Below are positions 25,620-33,929 of a stretch of DNA of 44,152 nucleotides, in pieces. Position numbers and translations under genes: made by a program. Within the stretch, counting starts at the first letter, position 1. Each line of letters begins with the position of its first letter. The DNA comes from Caballeronia zhejiangensis (lineage in GTDB: Bacteria; Pseudomonadota; Gammaproteobacteria; Burkholderiales; Burkholderiaceae), in NCBI RefSeq assembly GCF_000698575.1, contig NZ_JFHD01000048.1, positions 1 to 44,152 of the forward strand, read 5' to 3'. The notes under the pieces were generated by a model that was not told the DNA's origin, ran no database searches, and saw nothing but the letters and a program-made list of their open reading frames with translations.

Positions 25620-26249
25620 ATGAAACGGATATATGCCTGGCAACGCGATTTACTGTTATCTCTCGTTCGGTTGGTCGCTGGAGCCTACCCAGTCTGTCAT
25701 GTCCCTCGTGCAGGCGAAACTCAACAGATCTACTTCTCGAATCACACGAGCCATATCGACACACTCGCTATCCTCGCTGCGTTGCCGCGCAGTTTGCGCG
25801 ATTCCGTGCGGCCCGTTGCTGCGCGCGACTACTGGAACGCCAACGCGCTCAAGCGACATATCGCGCAGAAACTGCTGAACGTCGTGCTGATCGATCGTCG
25901 ACGCGAAGGAGATGGCGATCCGCTCGATCCGGTTCGCGATGCGCTCACGAAGGGGCATTCGGTGATTATCTTTCCCGAAGGCACACGTGGCACGGATGCT
26001 TTGCCGCAAGGCTTCAAGAGCGGACTCTTTCATCTGGCAAGCGAGTTTCCCGGCATCGCCCTCACGCCGGTCTATCTCGAGAATCTTCAGCGGATCATGC
26101 CCAAGGGCGCGATCTGGCCGATTCCGTTGATCTGCAAAGTCCATTTCGGCGCGGGCGAAGCGCTTCGGGCGACCGACGACAAATCTGCTTTTCTCACACG
26201 CATGCGCGATGCGATCGTCGCGCTGGCGCCATCGGCTTGCTCAGACTGA
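25620..26249 (+). CDS. 1-acyl-glycerol-phosphate acyltransferase family protein (PlsC-like)
   Basis: A 209-residue membrane-associated acyltransferase. Motif I NHTSHID gives the catalytic H42 and D47 (H-x4-D); motif III FPEGTRG is at 118-124; VYLEN (about 154) is in the usual motif IV place. Members transfer an acyl chain to lysophosphatidate or another lysophospholipid. It lies immediately before the CDP-diglyceride synthase gene (32-bp gap), so phosphatidate made here would be the substrate of its neighbour. This gene is an addition relative to the E. coli ynbABCD set. Confidence 0.88.
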   Translation: MKRIYAWQRDLLLSLVRLVAGAYPVCHVPRAGETQQIYFSNHTSHIDTLAILAALPRSLRDSVRPVAARDYWNANALKRHIAQKLLNVVLIDRRREGDGDPLDPVRDALTKGHSVIIFPEGTRGTDALPQGFKSGLFHLASEFPGIALTPVYLENLQRIMPKGAIWPIPLICKVHFGAGEALRATDDKSAFLTRMRDAIVALAPSACSD

Positions 26250-26281
26250 GCTTGCTGCCACAACATCTCCGATTCTCGAAC

Positions 26282-27211
26282 ATGCCAGAACTGTTTTGGA
26301 AATTGATCGCGGGCGTGGCGGGCTTTCTCGCCGTCGCGACCGTGACAGGCGCCATCCTCGCCGCCCGGCCGAATGGCAAGAGCGCGACCATCGTCAACCT
26401 CAATGAACGCATCCGCGCGTGGTGGGGCATGGTCGCCGTCATGGCGATCGCCATTGGACTCGGCGAGACTGCAACTTATGTGGTCTTCGCGCTACTGTCA
26501 TTCCTCACGTTGCGCGAGTTCATAACACTCACACCGACCACGCCGAGCGATCACTCGACGCTGTTCCTCGCGTTCTTTGTCGCGGTTCCCGTTCAGTACA
26601 TTCTGCTTGGCATCAACTGGTACGGCATGTATTCCATCTTCGTACCGGTGCATCTCTTCTTCGCGATGTCACTGGTATCGGCGCTGACGCAGGATACGCG
26701 CGACTTTCTGAGTCGCAATGCACGCATTAACTGGGCGCTGATGGTCTGCGTCTACGGCCTGAGCCACGCCGCCGCGCTCCTGACACTCGACATTCCCGGC
26801 TATCGCGGGCAGAACGCGTTATTGCTCTTCTACTTCCTGCTCGTCGTGCAGATCAGCGATGTCTTGCAGTACGTCGTGGGGAAACTGTTCGGCAAGCGCA
26901 AGATCGCACCCGTGCTTTCGCCTTCTAAAACGGTCGAAGGCTTCGTCGGCGGTGGCGCGCTGGCGACCCTTTGCGGCGCGGCGCTTTACCGGATCACGCC
27001 ATTCGGCTTCGGCGCGGCGCTCGGCATGTCGTTCGCCATCGTTCTGGCGGGGTTCATCGGCGGGCTGGTTCTTTCAGCGGTGAAGCGTTCGCTCGGCGCG
27101 AAGGACTGGGGCTCGATGCTCGCCGGACACGGCGGCATGCTCGATCGTGTCGATTCGATCTGCTTCGCCGCGCCTGTGTTTTTTCATCTGGTCAGATTCG
27201 TTTATGTGTGA
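26282..27211 (+). CDS. Phosphatidate cytidylyltransferase (CDP-diglyceride synthase), YnbB-like
   Basis: A 309-residue multi-span inner-membrane enzyme that makes CDP-diacylglycerol from phosphatidate and CTP. The CdsA signature is present near residues 265-291: S-A-V-K-R, then AKDWGSMLAGHGG and MLDRVD, with Ala in place of the usual Pro in LPGHGG. The conserved SKTVEGFVGG segment lies before it. The start at 26282 (MPELFWKLIAG) is chosen because upstream codons overlap the acyltransferase gene; no strong ribosome site is visible. As part of this cluster it resembles YnbB more than the housekeeping cdsA, which normally sits next to dxr and uppS. Confidence 0.9.
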   Translation: MPELFWKLIAGVAGFLAVATVTGAILAARPNGKSATIVNLNERIRAWWGMVAVMAIAIGLGETATYVVFALLSFLTLREFITLTPTTPSDHSTLFLAFFVAVPVQYILLGINWYGMYSIFVPVHLFFAMSLVSALTQDTRDFLSRNARINWALMVCVYGLSHAAALLTLDIPGYRGQNALLLFYFLLVVQISDVLQYVVGKLFGKRKIAPVLSPSKTVEGFVGGGALATLCGAALYRITPFGFGAALGMSFAIVLAGFIGGLVLSAVKRSLGAKDWGSMLAGHGGMLDRVDSICFAAPVFFHLVRFVYV

Positions 27212-27298
27212 CGTCTGCGAGCCCGCCCCCGCCCCACCGCTCCGCTAGAATCGAGCCTTCAGCGCAACGGCCGCGCTCTACGAAGAAAACGGGCACTC

Positions 27299-28081
27299 AT
27301 GAAAATCGCCACCTGGAACGTCAATTCCCTCAAAGTCCGCCAGCAGCATGTCATCGACTGGCTCGCGCTCTCGGGCGTCGACGTGCTGTGCCTTCAGGAA
27401 CTGAAGCTCCCCGACGAGAAATTTCCCCGCGCCGAACTCGAAGCCGCCGGCTACAAAAGCTGGTTCGCCGGGCAGAAGACGTACAACGGCGTCGGCATTC
27501 TGGTGCGCGCCGATGCGGGCTTCGAAGTCGATGAAATCAGCGTCGTGCGCAACATTCCCGGATTCGAAGATCTGCAGCAACGCGTGATCGCCGCGACGAT
27601 CGACGGCGTGCGCATCATCTCCGCATATTTCCCGAACGGACAGGCGCCCGGCTCCGAGAAATTCGCCTACAAGATGCGCTGGCTGGACGCACTGCGCGAA
27701 TGGTTGCGCGAAGACATGGCGCGTCATCCGCAGCTCGCGTTGCTGGGCGATTACAACATCGCGCCGGAAGACCGCGACGTGCACGATCCGAAAGCATGGG
27801 AAGGCCAGAACCTCGTGTCGCCCGAAGAGCGCGCGCACTTCGCGCAACTCGTCGGGCTCGGCCTGACCGATGCCTTCCGCAAGTTCGAGCAGGCCGAGAA
27901 GCTCTTTACGTGGTGGGATTATCGGATGATGGCGTTTCGCCGCAACGCGGGGCTGCGCATCGACCACATCCTGCTGTCGGCGGAACTGGCCGCGCGCTGC
28001 ACGTCATGCGAAGTCGACAAGGTGCCGCGCAAGTGGGACCAGCCGTCGGACCACGCGCCCGTGATCGCGACGATCGGCTGA
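27299..28081 (+). CDS. xthA: Exodeoxyribonuclease III
   Basis: A 260-residue AP endonuclease / 3'-5' exonuclease of base-excision repair. Active-site landmarks: WNVNSLKVR at the start (Asn7), CLQELKLP (metal-binding Glu34), YNGVGIL, GDYNIAPEDRDVHDPK (catalytic Asp and Asn), RIDHILLS, and the C-terminal SDHAPV with the catalytic His. Length is normal for the family. It follows the ynb-like synthase by 87 bp, probably as an unrelated transcription unit, and converges on ntrC with only 17 bp between stops. Confidence 0.96.
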   Translation: MKIATWNVNSLKVRQQHVIDWLALSGVDVLCLQELKLPDEKFPRAELEAAGYKSWFAGQKTYNGVGILVRADAGFEVDEISVVRNIPGFEDLQQRVIAATIDGVRIISAYFPNGQAPGSEKFAYKMRWLDALREWLREDMARHPQLALLGDYNIAPEDRDVHDPKAWEGQNLVSPEERAHFAQLVGLGLTDAFRKFEQAEKLFTWWDYRMMAFRRNAGLRIDHILLSAELAARCTSCEVDKVPRKWDQPSDHAPVIATIG

Positions 28082-28098
28082 TCCCGTCGTAACGACGT

Positions 28099-29589
28099 TC
28101 ACGCGTCGAGATGCAACTCCTGAATCTTGCGCGTGATCGTATTGCGGCCGATGCCCAGACGCTCCGCCGCCTCCACCTTGCGCCCGCGCGTGAAGTCGAG
28201 CGCCTCGCGAATCACCGCCGCTTCGAAACGGCGCGCGAGTTCGTCCATGACATCGGCGGAATTCTCGCGCAACAGTCGCGCGACTTCCGTGCGCAAGCCG
28301 TTCTCCCACACGCTCGCCGCGACGCCCGCCGGCGCCGCCGCGATCGGCGCGGATACGGCGCCGTTCACGGCATTGGGAACCGGCGCGACCGCGCCATCCG
28401 TCGATACGGCGAGACTCTCGGCGCTCACCTCCTGACGCGACGTGAGATCGGGCGGCAGATCCTTCTGCTCGATCACCTGCGCGGGCGCCATCACCGTGAG
28501 CCAGTTGCACAGGTTCTCCAGTTGACGCACGTTGCCGGGAAACGGCAGCGACGCGAGATACGCGAGTGCATCGTCCGACACGCGCTTGGGCTCGACACCC
28601 AGATCGCGCGCGCTCTTCTGCAGGAAGTGTCGCGTGAGCAGCGGAATATCCTCGCTGCGTTCGCGCAACGCCGGCAGACGCAGCCGAATCACATTCAATC
28701 GGTGATACAAGTCCTCGCGAAACAAGCCCTGCCGCACGCGCGATTCGAGATTCTGATGCGTCGCCGCGATCACGCGCACGTTCGCCTTCAGCGGATTGTG
28801 CCCGCCCACGCGATAGAACTGCCCGTCCGACAGCACGCGCAGCAGGCGCGTCTGGAGGTCGAACGGCATGTCGCCGATTTCATCGAGAAAGAGCGTGCCG
28901 TTCTCGGCTTGTTCGAAGCGGCCCTGACGCATCGCCTGCGCGCCGGTGAACGCGCCGCGCTCGTGCCCGAACAGTTCGGACTCCAGCAGATCCTTCGGAA
29001 TCGCCGCCGTGTTCAGCGCGATGAACGGTCCGTTTGCGCGTGGGCTATGTCGGTGCAAGGCGCGCGCGACAAGCTCCTTTCCGGTGCCTGATTCGCCCGT
29101 GATGAGCACGGTCGCCGCCGAATGCGACAGACGGCCGATCGCGCGGAACATGTCCTGCATCGCGGGCGCCTGACCGAGCATCTCGGGCGTCTCGGTTACG
29201 CGCTCGTCGACCGACGCTTCGCCGCGCATGCTTTCATCCACGGCGCGGCGGATCAGCTCGACGGCCTTGTCGACATCGAATGGCTTGGCGAGATATTCGA
29301 AGGCGCCGCCCTGAAACGCGGCCACTGCGCTGTCGAGATCCGAGAACGCCGTCATGATGATGACAGGCAAGCCCGGCAAGCGGTCGCGCACGGTCTGCAG
29401 CAGTTCCAGCCCGGACCCGCCCGGCATGCGGATGTCCGAGACGAGCACTTGCGGGCTTTCTCCTTCGAGCGCGGCAAGCGCGTCGCGCACGCCGGAGAAG
29501 CTGCGCGTCGTGAAGTTTTCTCGTGCGAGCGCCTTTTCCAGCACCCAGCGGATGGATTGGTCGTCGTCTACTATCCAGATCGGCTTCAT
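28099..29589 (-). CDS. ntrC: Nitrogen regulation response regulator NR(I)
   Basis: A 496-residue sigma-54-dependent activator of nitrogen-assimilation genes. The receiver domain has D52 (in LVSDIRMPG) as the phosphorylation site. The AAA+ domain has Walker A GESGTGKE (165-172), the sigma-54 contact GAFTGA (212-217) and Walker B LFLDEIGD. The C-terminal Fis-type helix-turn-helix is AAERLGIGRNTITRKIQEL. A linker of about 70 residues rich in Ala/Val/Pro before the HTH is longer than I remember for enteric NtrC. It is the second gene after ntrB, with a 100-bp gap. Targets visible nearby are the two sites upstream of glnA. Confidence 0.96.
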   Translation of the reverse strand: MKPIWIVDDDQSIRWVLEKALARENFTTRSFSGVRDALAALEGESPQVLVSDIRMPGGSGLELLQTVRDRLPGLPVIIMTAFSDLDSAVAAFQGGAFEYLAKPFDVDKAVELIRRAVDESMRGEASVDERVTETPEMLGQAPAMQDMFRAIGRLSHSAATVLITGESGTGKELVARALHRHSPRANGPFIALNTAAIPKDLLESELFGHERGAFTGAQAMRQGRFEQAENGTLFLDEIGDMPFDLQTRLLRVLSDGQFYRVGGHNPLKANVRVIAATHQNLESRVRQGLFREDLYHRLNVIRLRLPALRERSEDIPLLTRHFLQKSARDLGVEPKRVSDDALAYLASLPFPGNVRQLENLCNWLTVMAPAQVIEQKDLPPDLTSRQEVSAESLAVSTDGAVAPVPNAVNGAVSAPIAAAPAGVAASVWENGLRTEVARLLRENSADVMDELARRFEAAVIREALDFTRGRKVEAAERLGIGRNTITRKIQELHLDA

Positions 29590-29689
29590 ATCGTTCGGCG
29601 AGAAGTCTTCGTGTGGTTCGGTGTGAGCCCGTCGAAACGGTCAGGCGTCAAAGCATGCGGCACTACGTTCCTTGGCGTGAAGTCGCTGG

Positions 29690-30832
29690 TCAATTCTCGA
29701 ACGGCAACAGGATGGCGAACTCGGTACAGCCCGGCCGGCTTTCCACTTCGATCAGCCCATCGTGCTGATGCACGAACGACTGCGCGAGCGTGAGGCCGAG
29801 ACCGCTGCCGTCTTCCCTGCCCGATACGAGCGGAAAGAAGATCCGGTCGCGGATTTCGCTGGGGATGCCGGGACCGTTGTCAGTGATATGCAAGTCCAGT
29901 GCCAGTTTGTGCAGCTTCTTGCCGATGGTCACCTTGCGCGCGATGCGCGTGCGCAGCTCGATCTTCGCATCGCCTTGTGAGATGCGTTCCTTCAGCGCTT
30001 CGGCCGCGTTGCGCACGATGTTCAGCAGCGCCTGAATCAACTGTTCCTTGTCGCCGCGCAGATCGGGCACGCTCACGTCGTAGTCGCGCTCGATCGTGAG
30101 GCCGCGCGGAAACTCCGCGAGGATCACGGCGCGCACCCGCTCGCAGACTTCGTGGATGTTCACGTCGCCGACGATATGCGGATGCCGGTGCGGCTCCAGC
30201 AAGCGATCGACGAGCGTCTGCAGCCGATCCGATTCCTTGATGATGACCTGCGTGTATTCGCGCAGTTCGTCGCGTTCGCGCGCGCCGAGTTCGAATTCGA
30301 GCAACTGCGCCGCACCGCGAATGCCGCCGAGCGGATTCTTGATCTCATGCGCGAGATTGCGGATGAGCTGCTTGTTGACCGCGGTGAGATCGTGGATACG
30401 CTCTTCGCGGTCCGTGCGCAGATGTCGCTCGTTCTCGAAGAGTTCGAGCAGCACGTATTCCGGCGCGGCTTCGAGATAGCCGACGATCGCATGCACATGC
30501 ACCGGCTCGCGATTCTGCCTCTCGAGCACCGCGTCGAGCCGCGTCGCGTTGAAGCGGTTCTCGGCGATCGACGCGATCGTGGTCGCGAGCTCGTCCGCGT
30601 TCGCGAAGAGGTCGGGCCAGTTCGTCTGCGTCAACTGCTTGCGCGACATTTCCAGCATCGCTTCGGCCGATGGATTCGCATACGCGATCCGCAGATTGCG
30701 CACGTCCAGAACGAGCACGTTCGTGGGCAGCGCCTCGAAGCCGGGCAGCAGTCCGCTTGCCGCGAGCTGCGTATTGTCGGAGAGCGCATCGGCGTGGCCT
30801 TTGCGCGCCTTGATCAGATTCTTGAGCACCAT
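29690..30832 (-). CDS. ntrB: Nitrogen regulation sensor histidine kinase NR(II)
   Basis: A 380-residue soluble kinase/phosphatase that controls NtrC and is itself governed by PII proteins. A PAS domain occupies about residues 30-135 (LPTNVLVLDVRNLRIAYANP...). The dimerisation/phospho-acceptor region follows with H162 in NLAHEIKNPLGG. The ATPase domain has the N-box LLNIVRNAAEAL, then ITDNGPGIP and GREDGSGLGLTLA. No membrane segment is seen. It lies 165 bp downstream of glnA on the same strand, but a strong terminator stands between them. Confidence 0.96.
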   Translation of the reverse strand: MVLKNLIKARKGHADALSDNTQLAASGLLPGFEALPTNVLVLDVRNLRIAYANPSAEAMLEMSRKQLTQTNWPDLFANADELATTIASIAENRFNATRLDAVLERQNREPVHVHAIVGYLEAAPEYVLLELFENERHLRTDREERIHDLTAVNKQLIRNLAHEIKNPLGGIRGAAQLLEFELGARERDELREYTQVIIKESDRLQTLVDRLLEPHRHPHIVGDVNIHEVCERVRAVILAEFPRGLTIERDYDVSVPDLRGDKEQLIQALLNIVRNAAEALKERISQGDAKIELRTRIARKVTIGKKLHKLALDLHITDNGPGIPSEIRDRIFFPLVSGREDGSGLGLTLAQSFVHQHDGLIEVESRPGCTEFAILLPFEN

Positions 30833-30897
30833 CGTGCAGTCGATGAGGTCGTTCGTGACACCGATCTTCTTATCGTTTCATGACACTGAGCAGCGAT

Positions 30898-30922
30898 TAA
30901 AAAAGGGACGGCGCGCCGTCCC
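30898..30922 (-). terminator. Rho-independent terminator after glnA
   Basis: A perfectly palindromic stem GGGACGGC-GC-GCCGTCCC at 30905-30922 is followed on the minus strand by CTTT-type sequence with six T, then AATC. It sits 75 bp downstream of the glnA stop and 65 bp before ntrB, so most glnA transcripts should end here; ntrBC needs read-through or its own promoter. Confidence 0.85.
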
Positions 30923-30997
30923 TTTGGATCACTGTTCAGCACACGTCGCGCGCCTCATCGGACTGCTCACGACAAAACGCGCTTCGATCATGCTGCT

Positions 30998-32413
30998 TTA
31001 CAGCGAGTAGTACATCTCGAACTCGATCGGATGCACCGCCTGACGATAACGCTGCAGCTCGTTCGTCTTCAGTTCGATGTATGCGTCAAGCATCGAATCC
31101 GTGAACACGCCGCCGCGCGTCAGGAACTCGCGGTCCGCGTCGAGTGCGTCGAGCGCCTGGTCGAGGCCCGCGCAAACGGTCGGGATCTTCTTGTCTTCTT
31201 CCGGCGGCAGGTCGTACAGATTCTTGTCCGCGGCTTCGCCCGGGTGAATCTTGTTCTGCACGCCGTCGAGACCCGCCATCATCAGCGCGGAGAAGCACAG
31301 GTACGGGTTCGCGAGCGGATCCGGGAAGCGCGTTTCGATACGGCGGCCCTTCGGATTCGAGACGTGCGGAATACGGATCGATGCCGAACGGTTGCGAGCC
31401 GAGTAAGCCAGCTTCACCGGCGCTTCGAAGTGCGGCACGAGGCGCTTGTACGAGTTCGTGCCCGGGTTCGTGATCGCGTTCAGCGCGCGCGCATGCTTGA
31501 TGATGCCGCCGATGTAGAACAGCGCGAATTCCGACAGACCCGCGTAGCCGTTGCCCGCGAACAGGTTCTGACCGTCCTTCCAGATCGACTGGTGAACGTG
31601 CATGCCCGAACCGTTGTCGCCGACGACCGGCTTCGGCATGAACGTCGCCGTCTTGCCGTACGTGTGCGCCACGTTATGGATGATGTACTTCATCTGCTGC
31701 AGCCAGTCCGCGCGCTGAACCAGCGTCGAGAACTTGGTGCCGATTTCGTTTTGGCCCTGGCCCGCCACTTCGTGGTGATGCACTTCGACCGGAATGCCGA
31801 TCTGCTCGAGCAGCAGACACATTTCCGAGCGGATGTCCTGGAACGTGTCGACGGGAGCGACCGGGAAGTAGCCGCCCTTCGTGCCCGGACGGTGGCCGGT
31901 GTTGCCGCCTTCGAATTCCTTCGCCGACGACCACGGTGCTTCTTCCGAGCCGATCTTCACGAACGTGCCCGACTGGTCCGTGTTCCACTGCACCGAGTCG
32001 AAAATGAAGAATTCCGGCTCCGGACCGAAGTAGGCGGTGTCGCCGAGGCCCGAGCTCTTGAGATAGGCTTCCGCGCGCTTCGCGAGGGAACGCGGGTCGC
32101 GCTCGTAGCCCTTGCCGTCGGCCGGCTCGACCACGTCGCAGGACAGAACCAGCGTCGATTCTTCGAAGAACGGGTCGATGAAGGCGGTGTTCGCGTCCGG
32201 CACGAGCAGCATGTCCGACGCTTCGATGCCCTTCCAGCCTGCGATGGACGAACCGTCGAAAGCGTGGCCGCTTTCAAATTTGTCTTCGTCGAATGCCGAG
32301 ACCGGCACGGAAACGTGTTGTTCTTTGCCGCGCGTGTCGGTGAAGCGGAAGTCGACGAACTTGACGTCCTCGTCCTTGACGAGTTGCATGACGTCGGCCA
32401 CGGATTTACTCAT
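30998..32413 (-). CDS. glnA: Glutamine synthetase type I
   Basis: A 471-residue cytosolic enzyme that makes glutamine from glutamate, ammonia and ATP; it works as a dodecamer. Signatures: the DGSSIAGWKGI segment near the N-terminus, the metal-site region YFGPEPEFFIFD, the HHEVAGQGQNEI segment, KPVVGDNGSGMHVHQSIWKDG (ATP-binding), and the adenylylation loop NLYDLPPEE (Tyr ~398), so activity is probably controlled by GlnE. Start at 32413 follows AGGAGATAGGT. Transcription is probably from the sigma-54 promoter upstream under NtrC control. Confidence 0.97.
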   Translation of the reverse strand: MSKSVADVMQLVKDEDVKFVDFRFTDTRGKEQHVSVPVSAFDEDKFESGHAFDGSSIAGWKGIEASDMLLVPDANTAFIDPFFEESTLVLSCDVVEPADGKGYERDPRSLAKRAEAYLKSSGLGDTAYFGPEPEFFIFDSVQWNTDQSGTFVKIGSEEAPWSSAKEFEGGNTGHRPGTKGGYFPVAPVDTFQDIRSEMCLLLEQIGIPVEVHHHEVAGQGQNEIGTKFSTLVQRADWLQQMKYIIHNVAHTYGKTATFMPKPVVGDNGSGMHVHQSIWKDGQNLFAGNGYAGLSEFALFYIGGIIKHARALNAITNPGTNSYKRLVPHFEAPVKLAYSARNRSASIRIPHVSNPKGRRIETRFPDPLANPYLCFSALMMAGLDGVQNKIHPGEAADKNLYDLPPEEDKKIPTVCAGLDQALDALDADREFLTRGGVFTDSMLDAYIELKTNELQRYRQAVHPIEFEMYYSL

Positions 32414-32497
32414 TACCTATCTCCTGATTAACAAAAGTCGGCGAATCGCTTCGCCGCCCCGACCAATCCTGTACATCGATTCAATCGAGGATGGAAA

Positions 32498-32513
32498 AGC
32501 AGCTTCCGTGCCA
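32498..32513 (-). promoter_or_regulatory. Sigma-54 promoter of glnA
   Basis: On the minus strand the sequence is TGGCACGGAAGCTGCT. It matches TGGCACR-N4-TTGCW except for one base (C for the first T of TTGC). The invariant GG (-24) and GC (-12) have the required 10-base spacing. Expected transcription start is near 32487, 74 bases before the ATG. Confidence 0.85.
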
Positions 32514-32612
32514 AGCGCACCATCTTCGCGCTAAGCGCTTGAAGCAGCGCGCGTTTTGGGTGAAACCACTTCGCTTTCGATGGCGGCGTTCGTGTCGCCG
32601 TCTCCGCGTCGA

Positions 32613-32627
32613 GCACCAAATCAGTGC
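32613..32627 (-). promoter_or_regulatory. NtrC-type binding site 1 upstream of glnA
   Basis: GCACCAAATCAGTGC fits the NtrC dyad GCAC-N7-GTGC. Its centre is about 133 bases upstream of the predicted glnA start, within the normal enhancer distance for sigma-54 promoters. Confidence 0.7.
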
Positions 32628-32653
32628 AGCACGGTTTGTCTGATATTTCTTCA

Positions 32654-32668
32654 GCACTTTTATAGTGC
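32654..32668 (-). promoter_or_regulatory. NtrC-type binding site 2 upstream of glnA
   Basis: GCACTTTTATAGTGC again fits GCAC-N7-GTGC. Its centre is 41 bp from that of site 1, close to four helical turns, so two NtrC dimers could bind on one face, as in glnA enhancers of enteric bacteria. Confidence 0.7.
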
Positions 32669-32759
32669 ATCCGAGTCTTCTTGCACCAATTTCGCGCGCG
32701 GCGTCGAAACTGCGCGCCACGCTAGAATGATTCTTTGCGCCTACGGAGACCCATACGTC

Positions 32760-33224
32760 ATGAGCACGCTCGAACAGCTGTATGCCCAGGCCGGCAAACG
32801 CGCCGCCGAAAACAATCTGACCTACGCGGGCGCGTTCTCACCCGCCGAAGCATTTGAATTACTGCAACTCGACCCGCGCGTACGCCTCGTCGACGTTCGC
32901 ACCCGCGCCGAACTCGATTGGGTCGGCCGCCCGGCCATCGATGGCGCTCAGTACGCGCACATCGAATGGATTCGCTACCCCGGTTCCGTGCCAAACGCCG
33001 AGTTTATCGAACAATTGCGACAGGTCGCCACCCCGGATACGCCTGTCGTGTTTTTGTGTCGCAGCGCCGCGCGCTCGAAGCTCGCTGCGGTCGCGGCGCA
33101 GAAGGAAGGCTACGCTCAGGCGTACGACCTGCTCGAAGGCTTCGAAGGCGATAAGGACGGACAGGGGCATCGGAAAACGGTATCGGGATGGTGTTTCCGC
33201 AAGCTGCCCTGGATCGGGGCTTGA
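32760..33224 (+). CDS. Single-domain rhodanese-like protein
   Basis: A 154-residue cytosolic protein with one rhodanese fold: AFELLQLDPRVRLVDVRTRAELDWVGRP is the first strand/helix block, and the active loop CRSAARS starts at C100 in VVFLCRSAARSKLAA. Such proteins carry sulfane sulfur or act as sulfurtransferases; the natural partner is unknown. The start at 32760 (MSTLEQLYAQ) follows GGAGACC at fair spacing. An upstream in-frame ATG at 32556 would run through the glnA control region. Divergent from glnA and convergent with cutC (9-bp gap). Confidence 0.88.
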   Translation: MSTLEQLYAQAGKRAAENNLTYAGAFSPAEAFELLQLDPRVRLVDVRTRAELDWVGRPAIDGAQYAHIEWIRYPGSVPNAEFIEQLRQVATPDTPVVFLCRSAARSKLAAVAAQKEGYAQAYDLLEGFEGDKDGQGHRKTVSGWCFRKLPWIGA

Positions 33225-33233
33225 AGGTTTCGC

Positions 33234-33929
33234 TCAAGCACGCGCGTCGAGCAAGGTCCGCACGCGCCTGACCCTCGTTTCATCGACGGGCGCCAGAGAC
33301 TTCCCATCGACGCGCACGCCCGAGCCAAAGTGCACCGCTTTCACGCGCGTCGATGCGACGAACGGCGCGACCGCATTGACGGTCAATCCGGCGCCCGCCA
33401 GAATCGCGCAGCGCGTTCCCGCCGCGTTTTCGACGAGCTTCGAAATCGTTTCCTGAGCGTCCAGCACGGAAGGCTTGCCACCCGACGTCAGCACATTCGT
33501 GACGGCACCGAACTGCAGCAGCGTATCGAACGCAGCGAGCAGATCGCGTGTTTCGTCGAATGCGCGGTGAAACGTGAGCTGCAGGCCATCCGCTGCTTCG
33601 ATCACGCGCGCGAGGCCGTCGGTGTCGACGGAGCCATCGGCGCGCAGCATCCCCACGACGATCGCGTTCGCGCACGTCTTCGCGATCGCGCGAACATCGC
33701 GCAGCATGACCGCGTAGTCGTCGGCATCGTAGACGAACGAGCGGCTGTGCGGCCGCACGATCACGTTCACCGGAATCCCGACCGCCTCGATCACCGATTC
33801 GATCAGGCCGATGCTCGGCGTCAGTCCGCCCTCGCCCATCGCGGTGATGAGTTCGAGACGGTCCGCGCCGCCGCGTTCCGCTGCCCGCGCGTCGGCGACG
33901 GTCGTGGCGATCACTTCCAGCAGCGTCAC
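33234..33929 (-). CDS. cutC: CutC family protein
   Basis: A 231-residue TIM-barrel protein of the CutC family, once linked to copper homeostasis in E. coli although its biochemical role is unsettled. Recognisable segments are LEVIATTVADARAAERGGADRLEL at the N-terminus, GGLTPSIGLI, NVIVRPHSRSFVYDADD, LTFHRAFDE and VLTSGG. It starts in an ATGA overlap with the stop of the MoaB/CinA-type gene upstream, so the two are translationally coupled. Confidence 0.92.
   Translation of the reverse strand: MTLLEVIATTVADARAAERGGADRLELITAMGEGGLTPSIGLIESVIEAVGIPVNVIVRPHSRSFVYDADDYAVMLRDVRAIAKTCANAIVVGMLRADGSVDTDGLARVIEAADGLQLTFHRAFDETRDLLAAFDTLLQFGAVTNVLTSGGKPSVLDAQETISKLVENAAGTRCAILAGAGLTVNAVAPFVASTRVKAVHFGSGVRVDGKSLAPVDETRVRRVRTLLDARA

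Larger units (their letters stand above)
32414..32759. other. Control region between glnA and the divergent rhodanese gene
   Basis: 346 bp without a gene. The glnA side has the sigma-54 promoter (32498-32513) and two NtrC-type sites (32613-32627, 32654-32668). The rhodanese side has a TAGAAT (32723-32728) that could be its -10, with no clear -35. The glnA leader would be about 74 nt. Confidence 0.6.
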
